Virus record (IMG/VR): IMGVR_UViG_3300050821_016057 | Location: 35,862 to 99,861 of that record | Source: a virus | Direction: 5' to 3' (one strand) | DNA: 64,000 nucleotides | Part shown: positions 25,173-33,703 of the stretch, in pieces | Layout of the letters: every line of letters starts with the position of its first letter | How positions within the stretch are numbered: the stretch's first letter is position 1 | Position numbers and translations under genes: made by a program | The notes under the pieces: model-generated | What the model saw: the letters and a program-made list of their open reading frames with translations, nothing else | Told to the model about the DNA's origin: nothing | The model's database searches: none

Positions 25173-25190
25173 GTCGTCGGAGGTGACGCG

Positions 25191-25385
25191 ATGGACCGAG
25201 ACGGGGCGAAGAAGAAGGAGGCGACGACCAAGTACCTGCGGGCCGTGTTCGGGCTGGAGTCGGCCGTGAAGGCGGCCGAGCTGCCGAGCAACCAGCACAA
25301 CCACCACGCTGAGCAGCTGGTGCGGGCGAGCCGGGAGCTGGTAGACATCCTGATCGCTGACCTGGAGAGGGAGCCTCGCCGATGA
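25191..25385 (+). CDS. Small helical hypothetical protein
   Basis: 64 residues from ATG at 25191. A single amphipathic helical bundle pattern (FGLESAVKAAELP...HAEQLVRASRELVDILIADL). First gene of a new transcript. Unknown. Confidence 0.65.
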   Translation: MDRDGAKKKEATTKYLRAVFGLESAVKAAELPSNQHNHHAEQLVRASRELVDILIADLEREPRR

Positions 25386-25660
25386 ACGACGTGATGGTGG
25401 GAGGGGAGCGGCTGCCGACCGACCTGGGGTGGCTGGGGAGCCGGCGGCAGGTGGACGAATGGGTGACCCGGTACGCGCCGCACATGCTGGTCGAGTTCGG
25501 GAACGCGCTGAGGAAGTACGAGCTGGCCGGCCAGGTGATGGTGCCGATCGGCCTCCAGGTGAACGTGGAGGGGGAGTGGCGGTTGCTGGCCGTGGAGCTG
25601 CTGGGCGGGGGCGGCCGGGCGGTGGCCTCGTCGCAGCGCGCGATCAGGTTGCCCGAGTGA
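25382..25660 (+). CDS. Hypothetical protein
   Basis: 92 residues from ATG at 25382 (ATGA). A helical N-terminal half and two beta strands (GLQVNVEGEWRLLAVELLG). Unknown. Confidence 0.65.
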   Translation: MNDVMVGGERLPTDLGWLGSRRQVDEWVTRYAPHMLVEFGNALRKYELAGQVMVPIGLQVNVEGEWRLLAVELLGGGGRAVASSQRAIRLPE

Positions 25661-26106
25661 GCCGCCGGGACGACTGGACGCAGGCGCTCTGCGTGGCGCT
25701 CGTGAAGGACCGCGGTGTGACGGCCGCGGACGCGCTGCGCGTGCTCGAGCTGGCGGCCGCGCTGCCCGACGACAGCTTCCCCGAGATGACCGCGGCCGGG
25801 GTGGTGGCGTTCGTCCAGCACGGGCTGCGGGAGGGCGCGGCGCCCGGGTGGGTGGCGGAGGTCCGGGAGGGGGAGGCGCGGAACATCCGGGTGACGTCCA
25901 CCGGGACGGCGTCGTCGAACTGGACGCTGGCGGCCCGCCAGCTCTACGACGAGCTGCCCGAGGTGTTCCACCCGCTGTTCGTCGGCAATTCGATGGTCCG
26001 GTTGACCAGGGACGAGTGGGACGAGCTGGTGGCCTGGGTGCGCGGGGTGCCGGGCTGGCAGCAGGGCGATGCGCCCTTCATCGCGATCGCGGAGCGCAAG
26101 CCGTGA
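25657..26106 (+). CDS. Hypothetical protein
   Basis: 149 residues from GTG at 25657. Helix-rich, with an internal RLTRDEWDELVAW segment. No recognisable catalytic or metal site. Confidence 0.65.
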   Translation: MSRRDDWTQALCVALVKDRGVTAADALRVLELAAALPDDSFPEMTAAGVVAFVQHGLREGAAPGWVAEVREGEARNIRVTSTGTASSNWTLAARQLYDELPEVFHPLFVGNSMVRLTRDEWDELVAWVRGVPGWQQGDAPFIAIAERKP

Positions 26107-26774
26107 GGGACAGCTCGCTGGGCAAGCTGGTCAGGCTCTCGGAGAAGGAGGACCGGGACGCCGAGGACCTGGCGTTCGACCCGACCGTCAAGCGGCTCTG
26201 CGACCGGGACGGGTGCCAGAACGACGGCGAGCTGCGCCCCGTGCTGCTGCTCCAGCCGGGCCGCGACTACACGGGCAAGCCGATGAGGGTGCCGCTCGGC
26301 ATCGTGGTGTGCCCCACCCACGCGGAGCGGTCGCCCGACCGCTACATGAGCGACGAGATGTGGCAGGACATCGTCGGCGGGTTCAAGGCGCGGGACCTCG
26401 CCCCCCCGCACCGGTCGAGCACCCGGCTGGACTTCGACCCGCACCCCGGGTCGGTGGTGGCGGCGTCGGAGGGGGAGCGCTCGCCCGAGCGACTGGCCAT
26501 GGAGGCGACGGTCGACTACGTGGCCGGGGACGCGACGGTGTCGAACGCGCCGGCCGGGCTGACCCTGGAGGAGCGGAGGGTCGAGGTGCGCAGGCTGGGG
26601 CTCCAGCAGGCGGTGGAGAAGATGCGGCGGGTGATGCCCCGGGGCGGGTTCACGGTCGTGGACACGACGACCGACCAGGAGATCGACCAGGGGAAGTTCA
26701 AGTGCCGGGTCCAGTCGGAGACGGTGGGCGGGCCGGGCGTGATCGTCCCGGTGGCCCGCGGCAAGACCGACTGA
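26103..26774 (+). CDS. Hypothetical protein with Cys residues
   Basis: 223 residues from GTG at 26103. The first third resembles a small zinc or barrel domain (LCDRDGCQND...IVVCPTHAE), a Cys2-Cys-His arrangement; the middle is low-complexity and the end is beta-rich. Family not recognised. Confidence 0.7.
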   Translation: MRDSSLGKLVRLSEKEDRDAEDLAFDPTVKRLCDRDGCQNDGELRPVLLLQPGRDYTGKPMRVPLGIVVCPTHAERSPDRYMSDEMWQDIVGGFKARDLAPPHRSSTRLDFDPHPGSVVAASEGERSPERLAMEATVDYVAGDATVSNAPAGLTLEERRVEVRRLGLQQAVEKMRRVMPRGGFTVVDTTTDQEIDQGKFKCRVQSETVGGPGVIVPVARGKTD

Positions 26775-26785
26775 CGGGCCTGTGG

Positions 26786-26791
26786 TAGCTT
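26786..26791 (+). promoter_or_regulatory. TAGCTT -10 box, leaderless type
   Basis: TANNNT box with 7 nt (CCCGGGC) to ATG 26799. No convincing -35 box. Confidence 0.5.
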
Positions 26792-26798
26792 CCCGGGC

Positions 26799-27194
26799 AT
26801 GGCGCGAGTCTGCCCTGCTAGCCGAACCGTCCCGGGCGAGTGCTGGTGCGCCAGGCACCGGAGCGGGGACGCGGTCGAGGACCGCCACCGGCAGCAGGTC
26901 GGGGAGGCCCGTTGGGAGTTCAAGGGCGGGGAGGCGCTCCACGTGTTCGTATCGTCCAAGCAGGGCGGGGAGGTCAGCCTGTGCAACCTCCGGCAGGCCG
27001 CGCCCGAGGAGGCGGCCCTGCGCCGCCGGCAGGGGCACCCGGACCCGACCGACCGCTGCCTGCAGTGCCGCCGGACCCTGACCAGCCGGGTGCCCAACGC
27101 CCGGATGCGCCGGTACCTGGCGGAGGCGGCCAGCCGCCCCCAGGAGCGGTCGGGGGTGAGGATGAGGACGATCGGGCGGTCGGGGGTCGGCTAG
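26799..27194 (+). CDS. Hypothetical Cys-rich protein
   Basis: 131 residues from ATG at 26799. Cysteine sets C...CWC near residues 5-17 and CLQC near 88 suggest zinc binding; basic C-terminus. Unknown. Confidence 0.6.
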   Translation: MARVCPASRTVPGECWCARHRSGDAVEDRHRQQVGEARWEFKGGEALHVFVSSKQGGEVSLCNLRQAAPEEAALRRRQGHPDPTDRCLQCRRTLTSRVPNARMRRYLAEAASRPQERSGVRMRTIGRSGVG

Positions 27195-27216
27195 CCCTTC
27201 CTGGGGTGACGTCGCG

Positions 27217-27226
27217 GCGGCATAAG
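27217..27226 (+). promoter_or_regulatory. GCGGCATAAG box, leaderless type
   Basis: ATG 27234 follows after 7 nt. Confidence 0.65.
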
Positions 27227-27233
27227 GGGTCCC

Positions 27234-27512
27234 ATGGGAAGGCGAGAGAGGAGGCAGGCGACCGCGCTGGCCCGGAAGCACCCGGACCGGTTCGAGGCCC
27301 GGCAGTTCCGGTCGACGTGCTGGGCGTGCGGGCGGTTCAGGACCTTGTTCGCGGAGGGCGGGCAGATCCGGCTCAGGAACGACTGCGCGTGCCTGCCCGA
27401 GGGGGGGCGGGACGGGACCTGCCCGACGTGCGACGTCGTGGGGGGCCACGCGCACCTCTGCCCCAAGGTGGCCAAACCCAAGGGAGACGCAGGTGGACCT
27501 TCGGGAGGGTGA
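27234..27512 (+). CDS. Small zinc-finger-like protein
   Basis: 92 residues from ATG at 27234. Three Cys pairs: CWAC, CAC and CPTC, plus C at 76 and nearby His, enough for two zinc sites. The N-terminus is Arg-rich. Possible nucleic-acid-binding or adaptor protein. Confidence 0.6.
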   Translation: MGRRERRQATALARKHPDRFEARQFRSTCWACGRFRTLFAEGGQIRLRNDCACLPEGGRDGTCPTCDVVGGHAHLCPKVAKPKGDAGGPSGG

Positions 27513-27515
27513 GGA

Positions 27516-27533
27516 CCCAAACCCGGGTTTGGG
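27516..27533. repeat. 18-bp palindrome, copy 7
   Basis: Three bases after the stop of the preceding gene. Here the symmetry extends to 24 bp (GGA...TCC on the flanks), the longest version seen. Confidence 0.95.
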
Positions 27534-27542
27534 TCCCGGGTG

Positions 27543-27552
27543 GCGGCATAAT
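27543..27552 (+). promoter_or_regulatory. GCGGCATAAT promoter box
   Basis: Variant ending in T (closer to TATAAT). A 33-nt leader has the hairpin GGGGC-TGAG-GCCCC and ribosome site ggaggag. Confidence 0.6.
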
Positions 27553-27585
27553 GTGGGCGGGGCTGAGGCCCCGGAGGAGACCGAG

Positions 27586-29223
27586 ATGGGCGAATACGTG
27601 CCGAACGAGGAGCAGCAGGCGGTCCACGACGACGTGGAGTCGGGCGAGGGCAACACGGTGGTGAGCGCGCGGGCCGGGGTGGGCAAGACCGCCACGATCA
27701 AGAGCGCGCTCCACCTGGTGGACACCGACCGGGAGTCGACCATCCTGGTGGCGTTTAGCTCGGACATACAAGTGGCGCTCTCGAGGGGACTGCCGCCGAA
27801 GGTGGAGTGCCGGACCCTGCACTCACTCGGGCTGGGCGCCTGCTACAAGGCGTTCGGGGGCTCGTTCAAGGGGGTGGACAAGGAGCGGGGGCTTCGGATC
27901 GCCCGGGAGGTGAGCGGGGCCGACCAGAGCCAGCGGGGGCGCGACTACGCGTGGTCGCTCAAGGAGGTGGTGTCGAGGTGCAAGGCCACCCTGTCCCGGA
28001 CGCCCGGCGACGTGGACGACGTGATCCGGCTGATGCTGCCCGACCACCCCGAGGACCCGTCCTGGGTGATGCAGTGCGCGACGTGCGACCGGCAGGAGCC
28101 GATGGTCAACGACGCGTACGCGCCGACGCCGGGTAGGGAAGTACTTCCCTACCCGGCGCCGTGCGGGCACGCGGGCTGTAAGGGGAGGATGTTCCGCGTG
28201 TGGCACGACCCCAGGCCGAAGTTCATCGAGCACGTGCTGGCGTGCCTGGAGCGGTCCACGTACGACATGCACCCGGCGGACGTGCCGGGCGAGCCGGAGG
28301 AGCGCGGGTTCCCGAGGTCGGCCGACTTCGATGACATGTGCTGGTTGCCGGTCGCAATGGGGTTGAAGATGAAGAAGTACACGAGGGTGTTCGTGGACGA
28401 GGCGCAGGACTTATCCAGTGGTCAGGTTCAATTGGTGATGGGGAGCCTGGCGAGGGGTGGGCGCATCTTCGCGGTTGGGGATCCTTTTCAGGGCATTTTC
28501 GCGTTCCGCGGCGCCGGCCGAGGGGTGCTCGAGCGGATGAAGCAAGAGATCCATGCCAAGGAGCTGAAGATGACCACCACGTACCGGTGCGGCCGGGCGA
28601 TCGTCCGGGAGGCGCAGAAGCTGGTGCCCGACTTCCAGGCGGCGCCCGGGCAGCACGAGGGGGAGGTGGAGGACTGGGTGCCGCCGGCCCGGATGGCCAG
28701 GGAGGCGAGGGCGGGCGACTTCATCCTGAGTCGGACCAACGCGCCGCTGATGCGCCTCTGCCTGGGCTTCCTGCGCGAGGGGCGGCGGGCCAACATCAAG
28801 GGGCGGGACATCGGCAAGAAGCTGTCCGCGCTGGTGCGCCGGTCGAAGGCCGAGACGGTCGAGCGGCTGGACGCTTGGGTGGCCGGGTGGGCGGCCAAGG
28901 AGTCGGAGCGGCTCCTGGCGAAGGGGGAGAGCGACGCGATCGTCCAGGACACGCGTGCGTGCCTGCAGGTGCTGATGGAGGGGATGGTGACCGTCGAGGT
29001 GGTCCAGCAGCAGATCGAGCGGATGTTCTCGGACGACGACGACCTGCAGCGGATCACGCTGTCGACCACCCACCGGGCCAAGGGGCTGGAGCGCGACCGG
29101 GTGTGGCTGCTCCGGGACACGTACATGCGTTTCAACCAGGGGGACGAGCAAGAGCGCAACTTGCTCTACGTCGGCATCACGAGGGCGATCCACAACCTCT
29201 ACCTGGTGCGGGGGGCGGCGTGA
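27586..29223 (+). CDS. UvrD/Rep-like superfamily 1 helicase
   Basis: 545 residues from ATG at 27586. Motif I is SARAGVGKT (27-35), motif II VFVDEAQDL (near 269), motif III VGDPFQGIFAFRGA, motif IV TYRCG, motif VI YVGITRA (528-534). Between motifs Ia and II is an insertion of about 50 residues with CATC...CGHAGCKG, a likely zinc ribbon. 3'-5' DNA translocase likely in recombination or replication restart. The DNA encoding the insertion holds a perfect 32-bp inverted repeat. Confidence 0.88.
   Translation: MGEYVPNEEQQAVHDDVESGEGNTVVSARAGVGKTATIKSALHLVDTDRESTILVAFSSDIQVALSRGLPPKVECRTLHSLGLGACYKAFGGSFKGVDKERGLRIAREVSGADQSQRGRDYAWSLKEVVSRCKATLSRTPGDVDDVIRLMLPDHPEDPSWVMQCATCDRQEPMVNDAYAPTPGREVLPYPAPCGHAGCKGRMFRVWHDPRPKFIEHVLACLERSTYDMHPADVPGEPEERGFPRSADFDDMCWLPVAMGLKMKKYTRVFVDEAQDLSSGQVQLVMGSLARGGRIFAVGDPFQGIFAFRGAGRGVLERMKQEIHAKELKMTTTYRCGRAIVREAQKLVPDFQAAPGQHEGEVEDWVPPARMAREARAGDFILSRTNAPLMRLCLGFLREGRRANIKGRDIGKKLSALVRRSKAETVERLDAWVAGWAAKESERLLAKGESDAIVQDTRACLQVLMEGMVTVEVVQQQIERMFSDDDDLQRITLSTTHRAKGLERDRVWLLRDTYMRFNQGDEQERNLLYVGITRAIHNLYLVRGAA
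28127..28158. repeat. Perfect 32-bp palindrome inside the helicase gene
   Basis: CGCCGGGTAGGGAAGT at 28127-28142 is followed at once by its exact reverse complement. It encodes part of the inserted zinc-ribbon region. The mRNA could fold into a long hairpin, or the DNA into a cruciform. Confidence 0.95.
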
Positions 29224-29537
29224 TGCAGGACTTCAAGAAACCGCTGTCGGGCTCGGTCCAGCTGGGCGAGTTCAAGCTGAAGTTGCCGGAGATCAAGCTG
29301 CCGGACCCGCACGAGGCGGCCCGGCTGGCCGGGATGAAGGACGCGGACCTCGAGAAGTTGGAGGAGGAAGAGGAGGAGCGGGCCAAGGAGGAGGAGCAGA
29401 AGGAGGAGAAGACCGAGGAGGAGGTGCAGCAGGCGGCCGAGGCCCGGGCGGAGGCGCGGCGGCGGCGCAGGTGCATCTGCTTCTGCGGCGCGAGCGAGTG
29501 CCGGATCGGCCCGTTCACGAAGGTGGTGGACGAGTGA
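29223..29537 (+). CDS. Glu-rich small protein with Cys-rich tail
   Basis: 104 residues; ATG shares a base with the helicase stop. Basic/hydrophobic N-terminus with repeated LPEIKLPD-like strands, then a long Glu/Lys helix (about 45-80), an Arg run, and CICFCGASEC near the end that could bind zinc. It is translationally coupled to the proteasome-type ATPase downstream. A substrate adaptor is conceivable; it does not resemble Pup in sequence and lacks the terminal Gly-Gly-Gln/Glu. Confidence 0.65.
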   Translation: MQDFKKPLSGSVQLGEFKLKLPEIKLPDPHEAARLAGMKDADLEKLEEEEEERAKEEEQKEEKTEEEVQQAAEARAEARRRRRCICFCGASECRIGPFTKVVDE

Positions 29538-32089
29538 CGGCTGGCAAGATGAAGGGCGACTCGTTCGAGGGGGGCAACCCGTTCGAGGGGGGCAACCCGT
29601 ACGAGGCCGAGGCCCGGGCCACGATGGAGCGACTGCAGCTGCTGGCCGAGGCGGCGGGGCGCGGTCCCGCGAGCAAGCGGTGGGACCAGTTCAAGGAGGT
29701 GCTGCGGGCGGTCTTGTTCGCGATGAGCATCCCGGAGGCCGACCCGCCCACCCAATACGATGACCGGTTTGAGAACCTTCAGCAGGTGCTCCGGGAGGTC
29801 TACGGGGCGCAGTCGAGGGTGCCCTCGGCCGAGCTGAGCCGGGCGCTGGACGAGATCCGGTCCGAGCGACGGTCGATCGACCGGAACAACTTGGTGGTGG
29901 GGGCGGACGAGCCGATGCGGGTCGGCGCGCGGGTCGACGTCACCAAGCTCGCGATGGAGTATCTGAGCAGCATGACGGTGAGCGCGATGGACGCGCTCCA
30001 ACTCCAGCAGCCGCTGGGTCCCAATTTGAGCGGGATTTTGAGCGGGATGGAGAAGATAATGGGCGAGACGGTGAAGAGGCTCGACGCCAAGGTGGTCAGG
30101 CTGTTCGTGGACGGGCAGGAGGTGCCGATCACCGAGCAGGACATCGACATGTCGTTCGTCCGGGCGTCGCTGGGGGCGGGCGGGGGGATGAGTGTGCTCG
30201 ACCCGGAGAAGATGCTGAGCGAGATGACCCGGCAGTACGGGCTGCCGGCCGCGCAGGCGTTCAAGAAGTACTGCGCGGGCACGCTCCGGGGGGCGATCGT
30301 CCCCACCACCGCGCCGGTCGGTGACCCGCGCGACCAGCAGAAGATGCTGGAGCTGCAGGTGCAGGTGAGCAACCTGAAGGGCTCGGTGATCGAGGAGAGC
30401 CGGAATCGGCAGGACGCGCAGGAGAAGCTGCAGGCCGCGCAGGAGAAGCTGCAGGCCGCGCAGGAGAAGCTGCAGGAGTACGTCGCGGTGGTGACCCAGC
30501 TGCGCGCCAGCCCGCAGCCGCATGCGACGGTGCTGTCGGTCGGCCGGGAGACCGTGACCATCAACAGCGGGGGGCGGACGGTCGAGGTGGGGGTGCCGAA
30601 GTCGCTGAATGGTGCGGAGCCGCCCAAGCTGAGGGTCGGGGACGAGGTGGTGGTGCTGGCCGACACCCTGCAGATCATGGGGGTGGCCGAGACCCTGCGG
30701 GCCGGCCCGGTGCTGCCCGTGACGCGCGTGCTGGACGGGGGGACGTGCGAGGTCGACCAGCTGGGCCAGCAGCGCACGGTCGTGTTCGGGGAGGAGGTGG
30801 TGGGCCGGGTGGAGGAGGGGGACCGGGTGGTGCTCGACTTCTCGGCCAGCGTGGTGATCAGCAACCTGGGCAAGCCGGCGGACCAGAACGTGATGGGGGA
30901 GGCGACGGGCGTCTGCTGGGACGACATCGGCGGGCTCGAGCGGGCGAAGGTGGAGCTGCGCGAGGCCCTGGAGGCGCCGGTCCTGCACGCGGACCGGCTT
31001 TCCCGTTACGGCAAGCGGCCCAGCAAGGGGGCGCTGCTGTACGGCGGGCCCGGCCTGGGCAAGACCCTGCTGGCGAAGGCGGCCGCGACCGCGCTGGCCG
31101 AGCTGCACGCCCGGCAGGAGACGAGGTGCGCGCACTGCGGGGCCGACATGCTCGACCTGGTGGTCGAGATGGCCGAGGACCCGGAGAAGCCCAAGTCGAA
31201 GTGCGGGGAGCGGCGCACCCCGGACGGGTCGACCGAGCACGAGTGGGAGAAGGTGAGGGTGCCGACGCTGGGTGGGTTCTTCTCCGTGAAGGGGCCGGAG
31301 CTGCTGGATAAGTTCGTCGGCCAGACCGAGGCGAGCGTGCGCCGGTTGTTCGCCCAGGCGCGCGCGTACAAGAAGCGCACCGGCTACCCGGCGCTGATCT
31401 GCATCGACGAGGCCGAGGCCGTCCTGGGGCCGCGCGGGGGCGGGCAGAACACGACCCGCGGCTTCCTCAGCCAGACGGTGGTGCCGCAGTTCCTCAGCGA
31501 GATGGACGGGATGGAGGACTCGGGGGCGTTCGTGCTCCTGCTGACCAACCGACCGGCCAGCATCGACAGCGCGATCATCCGGGACGGGAGGATCGGCCGG
31601 AGGATCCGGGTGGGCCGGCCCACCGGCGAAGAGGCGGAGGCGATCGCGCGCCTGCACCTGCGGGGCAAGCCGCTGGCGTGCGGGCACGAGCACGCGGCCT
31701 CGTTCCTGGTCGGGGAGCTGTACGACCCCGGGCACGTCCTCTACCGGGTCCGGAGGCGGTCCTCGGTCGGGGCCGGGCAGGCGCTCACGCTGGGCCACAT
31801 GGCGAGCGGGGCGATGATCGCCGGGGTGGTGGACCGGGCGACGTCGGCGGCGATGCGGAGGTCGCTCGAGGACGAGGCGGCGGCCGAGCTGCTGGCGGGC
31901 GTGCGGGACGCGGAGGAGCGGGCGCGGGTCACGCTGGCCGACATCCGGGACGCGGTCCGCCAGGTGCTGGACGAGTCCCGGGACGTCAACCACGAGCAGG
32001 AGATCGCCGAGTTCACGGACGGGTGGGAGGACGAGGTGGTGGGGGTGACGCGCGAGCGGGCCCGGCACGCGGACGCGCGGGCGTCGTAG
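29534..32089 (+). CDS. ARC/Mpa-like proteasome-activating AAA ATPase
   Basis: 851 residues from GTG at 29534 (GTGA overlap); ATG 29549 is an alternative. Order: N-terminal helical region of about 280 residues, heptad coiled coil QEKLQAA repeated (293-316), two OB-type beta modules (about 326-443), AAA domain with Walker A GGPGLGKT (504-511), Walker B LICIDEAEA (621-629) and arginine-finger region RDGRIGRRI (near 684), then a helical lid. Coiled coil, double OB and AAA is the layout of actinobacterial ARC/Mpa. A zinc-like insertion CAHC...KCGER follows Walker A. It ends ADARAS, without the GQYL/HbYX docking tail, and is about 240 residues longer than Mpa. Confidence 0.8.
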   Translation: MTAGKMKGDSFEGGNPFEGGNPYEAEARATMERLQLLAEAAGRGPASKRWDQFKEVLRAVLFAMSIPEADPPTQYDDRFENLQQVLREVYGAQSRVPSAELSRALDEIRSERRSIDRNNLVVGADEPMRVGARVDVTKLAMEYLSSMTVSAMDALQLQQPLGPNLSGILSGMEKIMGETVKRLDAKVVRLFVDGQEVPITEQDIDMSFVRASLGAGGGMSVLDPEKMLSEMTRQYGLPAAQAFKKYCAGTLRGAIVPTTAPVGDPRDQQKMLELQVQVSNLKGSVIEESRNRQDAQEKLQAAQEKLQAAQEKLQEYVAVVTQLRASPQPHATVLSVGRETVTINSGGRTVEVGVPKSLNGAEPPKLRVGDEVVVLADTLQIMGVAETLRAGPVLPVTRVLDGGTCEVDQLGQQRTVVFGEEVVGRVEEGDRVVLDFSASVVISNLGKPADQNVMGEATGVCWDDIGGLERAKVELREALEAPVLHADRLSRYGKRPSKGALLYGGPGLGKTLLAKAAATALAELHARQETRCAHCGADMLDLVVEMAEDPEKPKSKCGERRTPDGSTEHEWEKVRVPTLGGFFSVKGPELLDKFVGQTEASVRRLFAQARAYKKRTGYPALICIDEAEAVLGPRGGGQNTTRGFLSQTVVPQFLSEMDGMEDSGAFVLLLTNRPASIDSAIIRDGRIGRRIRVGRPTGEEAEAIARLHLRGKPLACGHEHAASFLVGELYDPGHVLYRVRRRSSVGAGQALTLGHMASGAMIAGVVDRATSAAMRRSLEDEAAAELLAGVRDAEERARVTLADIRDAVRQVLDESRDVNHEQEIAEFTDGWEDEVVGVTRERARHADARAS
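30413..30478 (+). repeat. 21-bp tandem repeats in the coiled-coil code
   Basis: CAGGAGAAGCTGCAGGCCGCG is a 21-bp unit repeated nearly perfectly three times, each coding one heptad of the AAA ATPase coiled coil. The identity at DNA level points to recent unit duplication. Confidence 0.85.
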
Positions 32090-32091
32090 GA

Positions 32092-32109
32092 CCCAAACCC
32101 GGGTTTGGG
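32092..32109. repeat. 18-bp palindrome, copy 8
   Basis: Three bases after the AAA ATPase stop and about 200 bp before the XRE-type regulator gene. Confidence 0.95.
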
Positions 32110-32124
32110 TGGCGGGAGGTGAAG

Positions 32125-32310
32125 GTGGGATACCGGGCAAAGTGCAGTCGGCGCAGGTGGTTGAATGAATTGGTCTGCGTGGCGATCGGTGGCGGTGGGA
32201 GGCTTGCCCGCTCGATGGAGGATGGGTTGTACGTTCCTCGGTGGTTCTGGTTGAGTCTGGCCCGGAAGAAGCGCCCGCCCCGAGCGGCGGGTCTGGAGGC
32301 GCGATGGTGA
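32125..32310 (+). CDS. Small basic hypothetical protein
   Basis: 61 residues from GTG at 32125, preceded by gggagg; GTG 32119 is in frame too. Basic, with a short hydrophobic stretch (LNELVCVAIGGGGRLA) and a Trp-rich end. Overlaps the next gene by 7 nt. Unknown. Confidence 0.5.
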   Translation: MGYRAKCSRRRWLNELVCVAIGGGGRLARSMEDGLYVPRWFWLSLARKKRPPRAAGLEARW

Positions 32311-32555
32311 CCTTGAGGGAGATGGCCAAGATGGAGCGCGGCAATGCTTGCGCGATGATTAGGGTGGTGATGACGGGGGGTCGGCTGCGTTACGCCAGGA
32401 AGGCGCTCGGCCTCACCCAGGTGCGGCTGGGGGAGCTGCTCGGGTACGCGGGCGAGACCGTGTCCAGGTGGGAGAACGACCAGGCCGAAGTACCACCGGT
32501 GGTCAGACTGGCGATGATCGGGCTCCTGACCTACCCGCCCCTGGGCGCGGCATAA
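32304..32555 (+). CDS. XRE-family helix-turn-helix regulator
   Basis: 83 residues from ATG at 32304 with tggaggcg upstream. RYARKALGLTQVRLGELLGYAGETVSRWEND (about 30-60) is a textbook Cro/CI-type HTH, with TQ..L and TVSRWE signatures. No dimerisation or protease domain, so Cro-like. A copy of the 18-bp palindrome lies about 200 bp upstream, making it a good candidate for the protein that reads that site. Confidence 0.82.
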   Translation: MVTLREMAKMERGNACAMIRVVMTGGRLRYARKALGLTQVRLGELLGYAGETVSRWENDQAEVPPVVRLAMIGLLTYPPLGAA

Positions 32556-32556
32556 G
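32547..32556 (+). promoter_or_regulatory. GCGGCATAAG promoter box
   Basis: Overlaps the stop of the XRE gene; 17-nt leader with tggagg before ATG 32574. Confidence 0.65.
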
Positions 32557-32573
32557 GGGTCTGGAGGCCGACG

Positions 32574-33452
32574 ATGGGATACGACGCGAAGATAGTTGCC
32601 GACTCGGTGGGGCCGAACGGGGCCCGGGTGACCACGTTCGAGCTGACGATGCCGCGCATCGTGCTGGCCGAGCACAACACGCACCGGATGTTCTCCCGCA
32701 ACGCGGCGAGCAGCCGGGCCATCCCGGTCGAGAAGCTGCTCGGGCGGGTCGAGGAGGACCCGATGCTGCCCGCGTTCTGGGGCAAGAACCAGTCGGGCAT
32801 GCAGGCCGCGGAGGAGCTTCAGGGTGACGAGCGGGAGGACGCGTGCCACCTTTGGCTCGTGGGGCGGGACCGGGCGCTGGACCTGGCTAGGACTCTGGCG
32901 AAGATCGGCCTGCACAAGCAGATCGCCAACCGGGTGGTGGAACCGTGGATGTTCACCACCGTGGTCTGCACCGCCACCGAGTGGGACAACGCGTGGGCGC
33001 TGCGCGTCGACCCGATGGCCCAGCCCGAGTACGAGCGGACGATGCGGATGGCGTACGACGCCTACCGGGCGAGTGAGCCCCGCGTTCTCGCGATGGGTGA
33101 GTGGCACCTCCCGTACGTGTCGTTCGACGACGAGATCGGGAAGTGGAACGAGCGAGAACTATGCATGATTAGCGCGGGTAGGTGCGCGGCCGTTACGTAC
33201 TTGAACCAGGGGCAGGCGGACGCGGTCGGGGACCTAGCCCGGGCGGCTAAGATTTTGAAGAGCGGGCACATGAGCCCGTTCGAACACCAGTGTCGAGCGA
33301 TGACGGAAAGTGAGTGGAACCGGTATGCACGTGAAGCGGCAGAGGCGTGGGTGGCCGACAGGGTGCCGGTCGGCAACATCTGGGGGTTCCACCAGTTCCG
33401 CAAGGAGCTGGCGAACGAGCACAACTACCAGCTGATCAAGGGGGCGCGGTGA
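32574..33452 (+). CDS. thyX: ThyX-like flavin-dependent thymidylate synthase
   Basis: 292 residues from ATG at 32574. The core motif reads HRMFSRNAASSRA (about 37-49) in place of the usual RHR.......S signature, keeping the Arg-Ser-Asn-Ser-Arg spacing with an altered start (THR for RHR). Later features GQADAVG, SPFEHQCRAM and NIWGFHQFRKEL fit the family fold. It makes dTMP from dUMP using FAD and folate. Flavin and dUMP residues have not been verified individually. Confidence 0.78.
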   Translation: MGYDAKIVADSVGPNGARVTTFELTMPRIVLAEHNTHRMFSRNAASSRAIPVEKLLGRVEEDPMLPAFWGKNQSGMQAAEELQGDEREDACHLWLVGRDRALDLARTLAKIGLHKQIANRVVEPWMFTTVVCTATEWDNAWALRVDPMAQPEYERTMRMAYDAYRASEPRVLAMGEWHLPYVSFDDEIGKWNERELCMISAGRCAAVTYLNQGQADAVGDLARAAKILKSGHMSPFEHQCRAMTESEWNRYAREAAEAWVADRVPVGNIWGFHQFRKELANEHNYQLIKGAR

Positions 33453-33703
33453 CGGACCCGCTGCTCGACCTGCCCGGGTGCCAGCCCCCGCCCGCGGTGC
33501 GCGAGTGGGAGGCCGAGGGGTGGACGGCGCACGCCTGCTGGTGGGAGCCGGACGGGCTGCGCGGGCACGCGCTGCTCGAGCGGGGCGGGCAGTGGGCGGT
33601 GGGTCGTTGGCTGCCCGGGTGGAGGAGCGTGGCCCGGATGAGCGAGCGGGACTGCCGGGAGCACCTGCGCGGGCAGGAGCCGGCGCTTGTGCCTCAGCCG
33701 TGA
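33449..33703 (+). CDS. Hypothetical protein
   Basis: 84 residues from GTG at 33449. Trp-rich (AREWEAEGWTAHACWWEPDG). Possibly a small beta-sheet protein; no family recognised. Confidence 0.65.
   Translation: MTDPLLDLPGCQPPPAVREWEAEGWTAHACWWEPDGLRGHALLERGGQWAVGRWLPGWRSVARMSERDCREHLRGQEPALVPQP

Noticed and set aside
29177-32344. 1055-codon open frame on the minus strand
   Set aside because: Opposite the AAA ATPase and its neighbours; composition is a mirror of their codons and no domain is seen.
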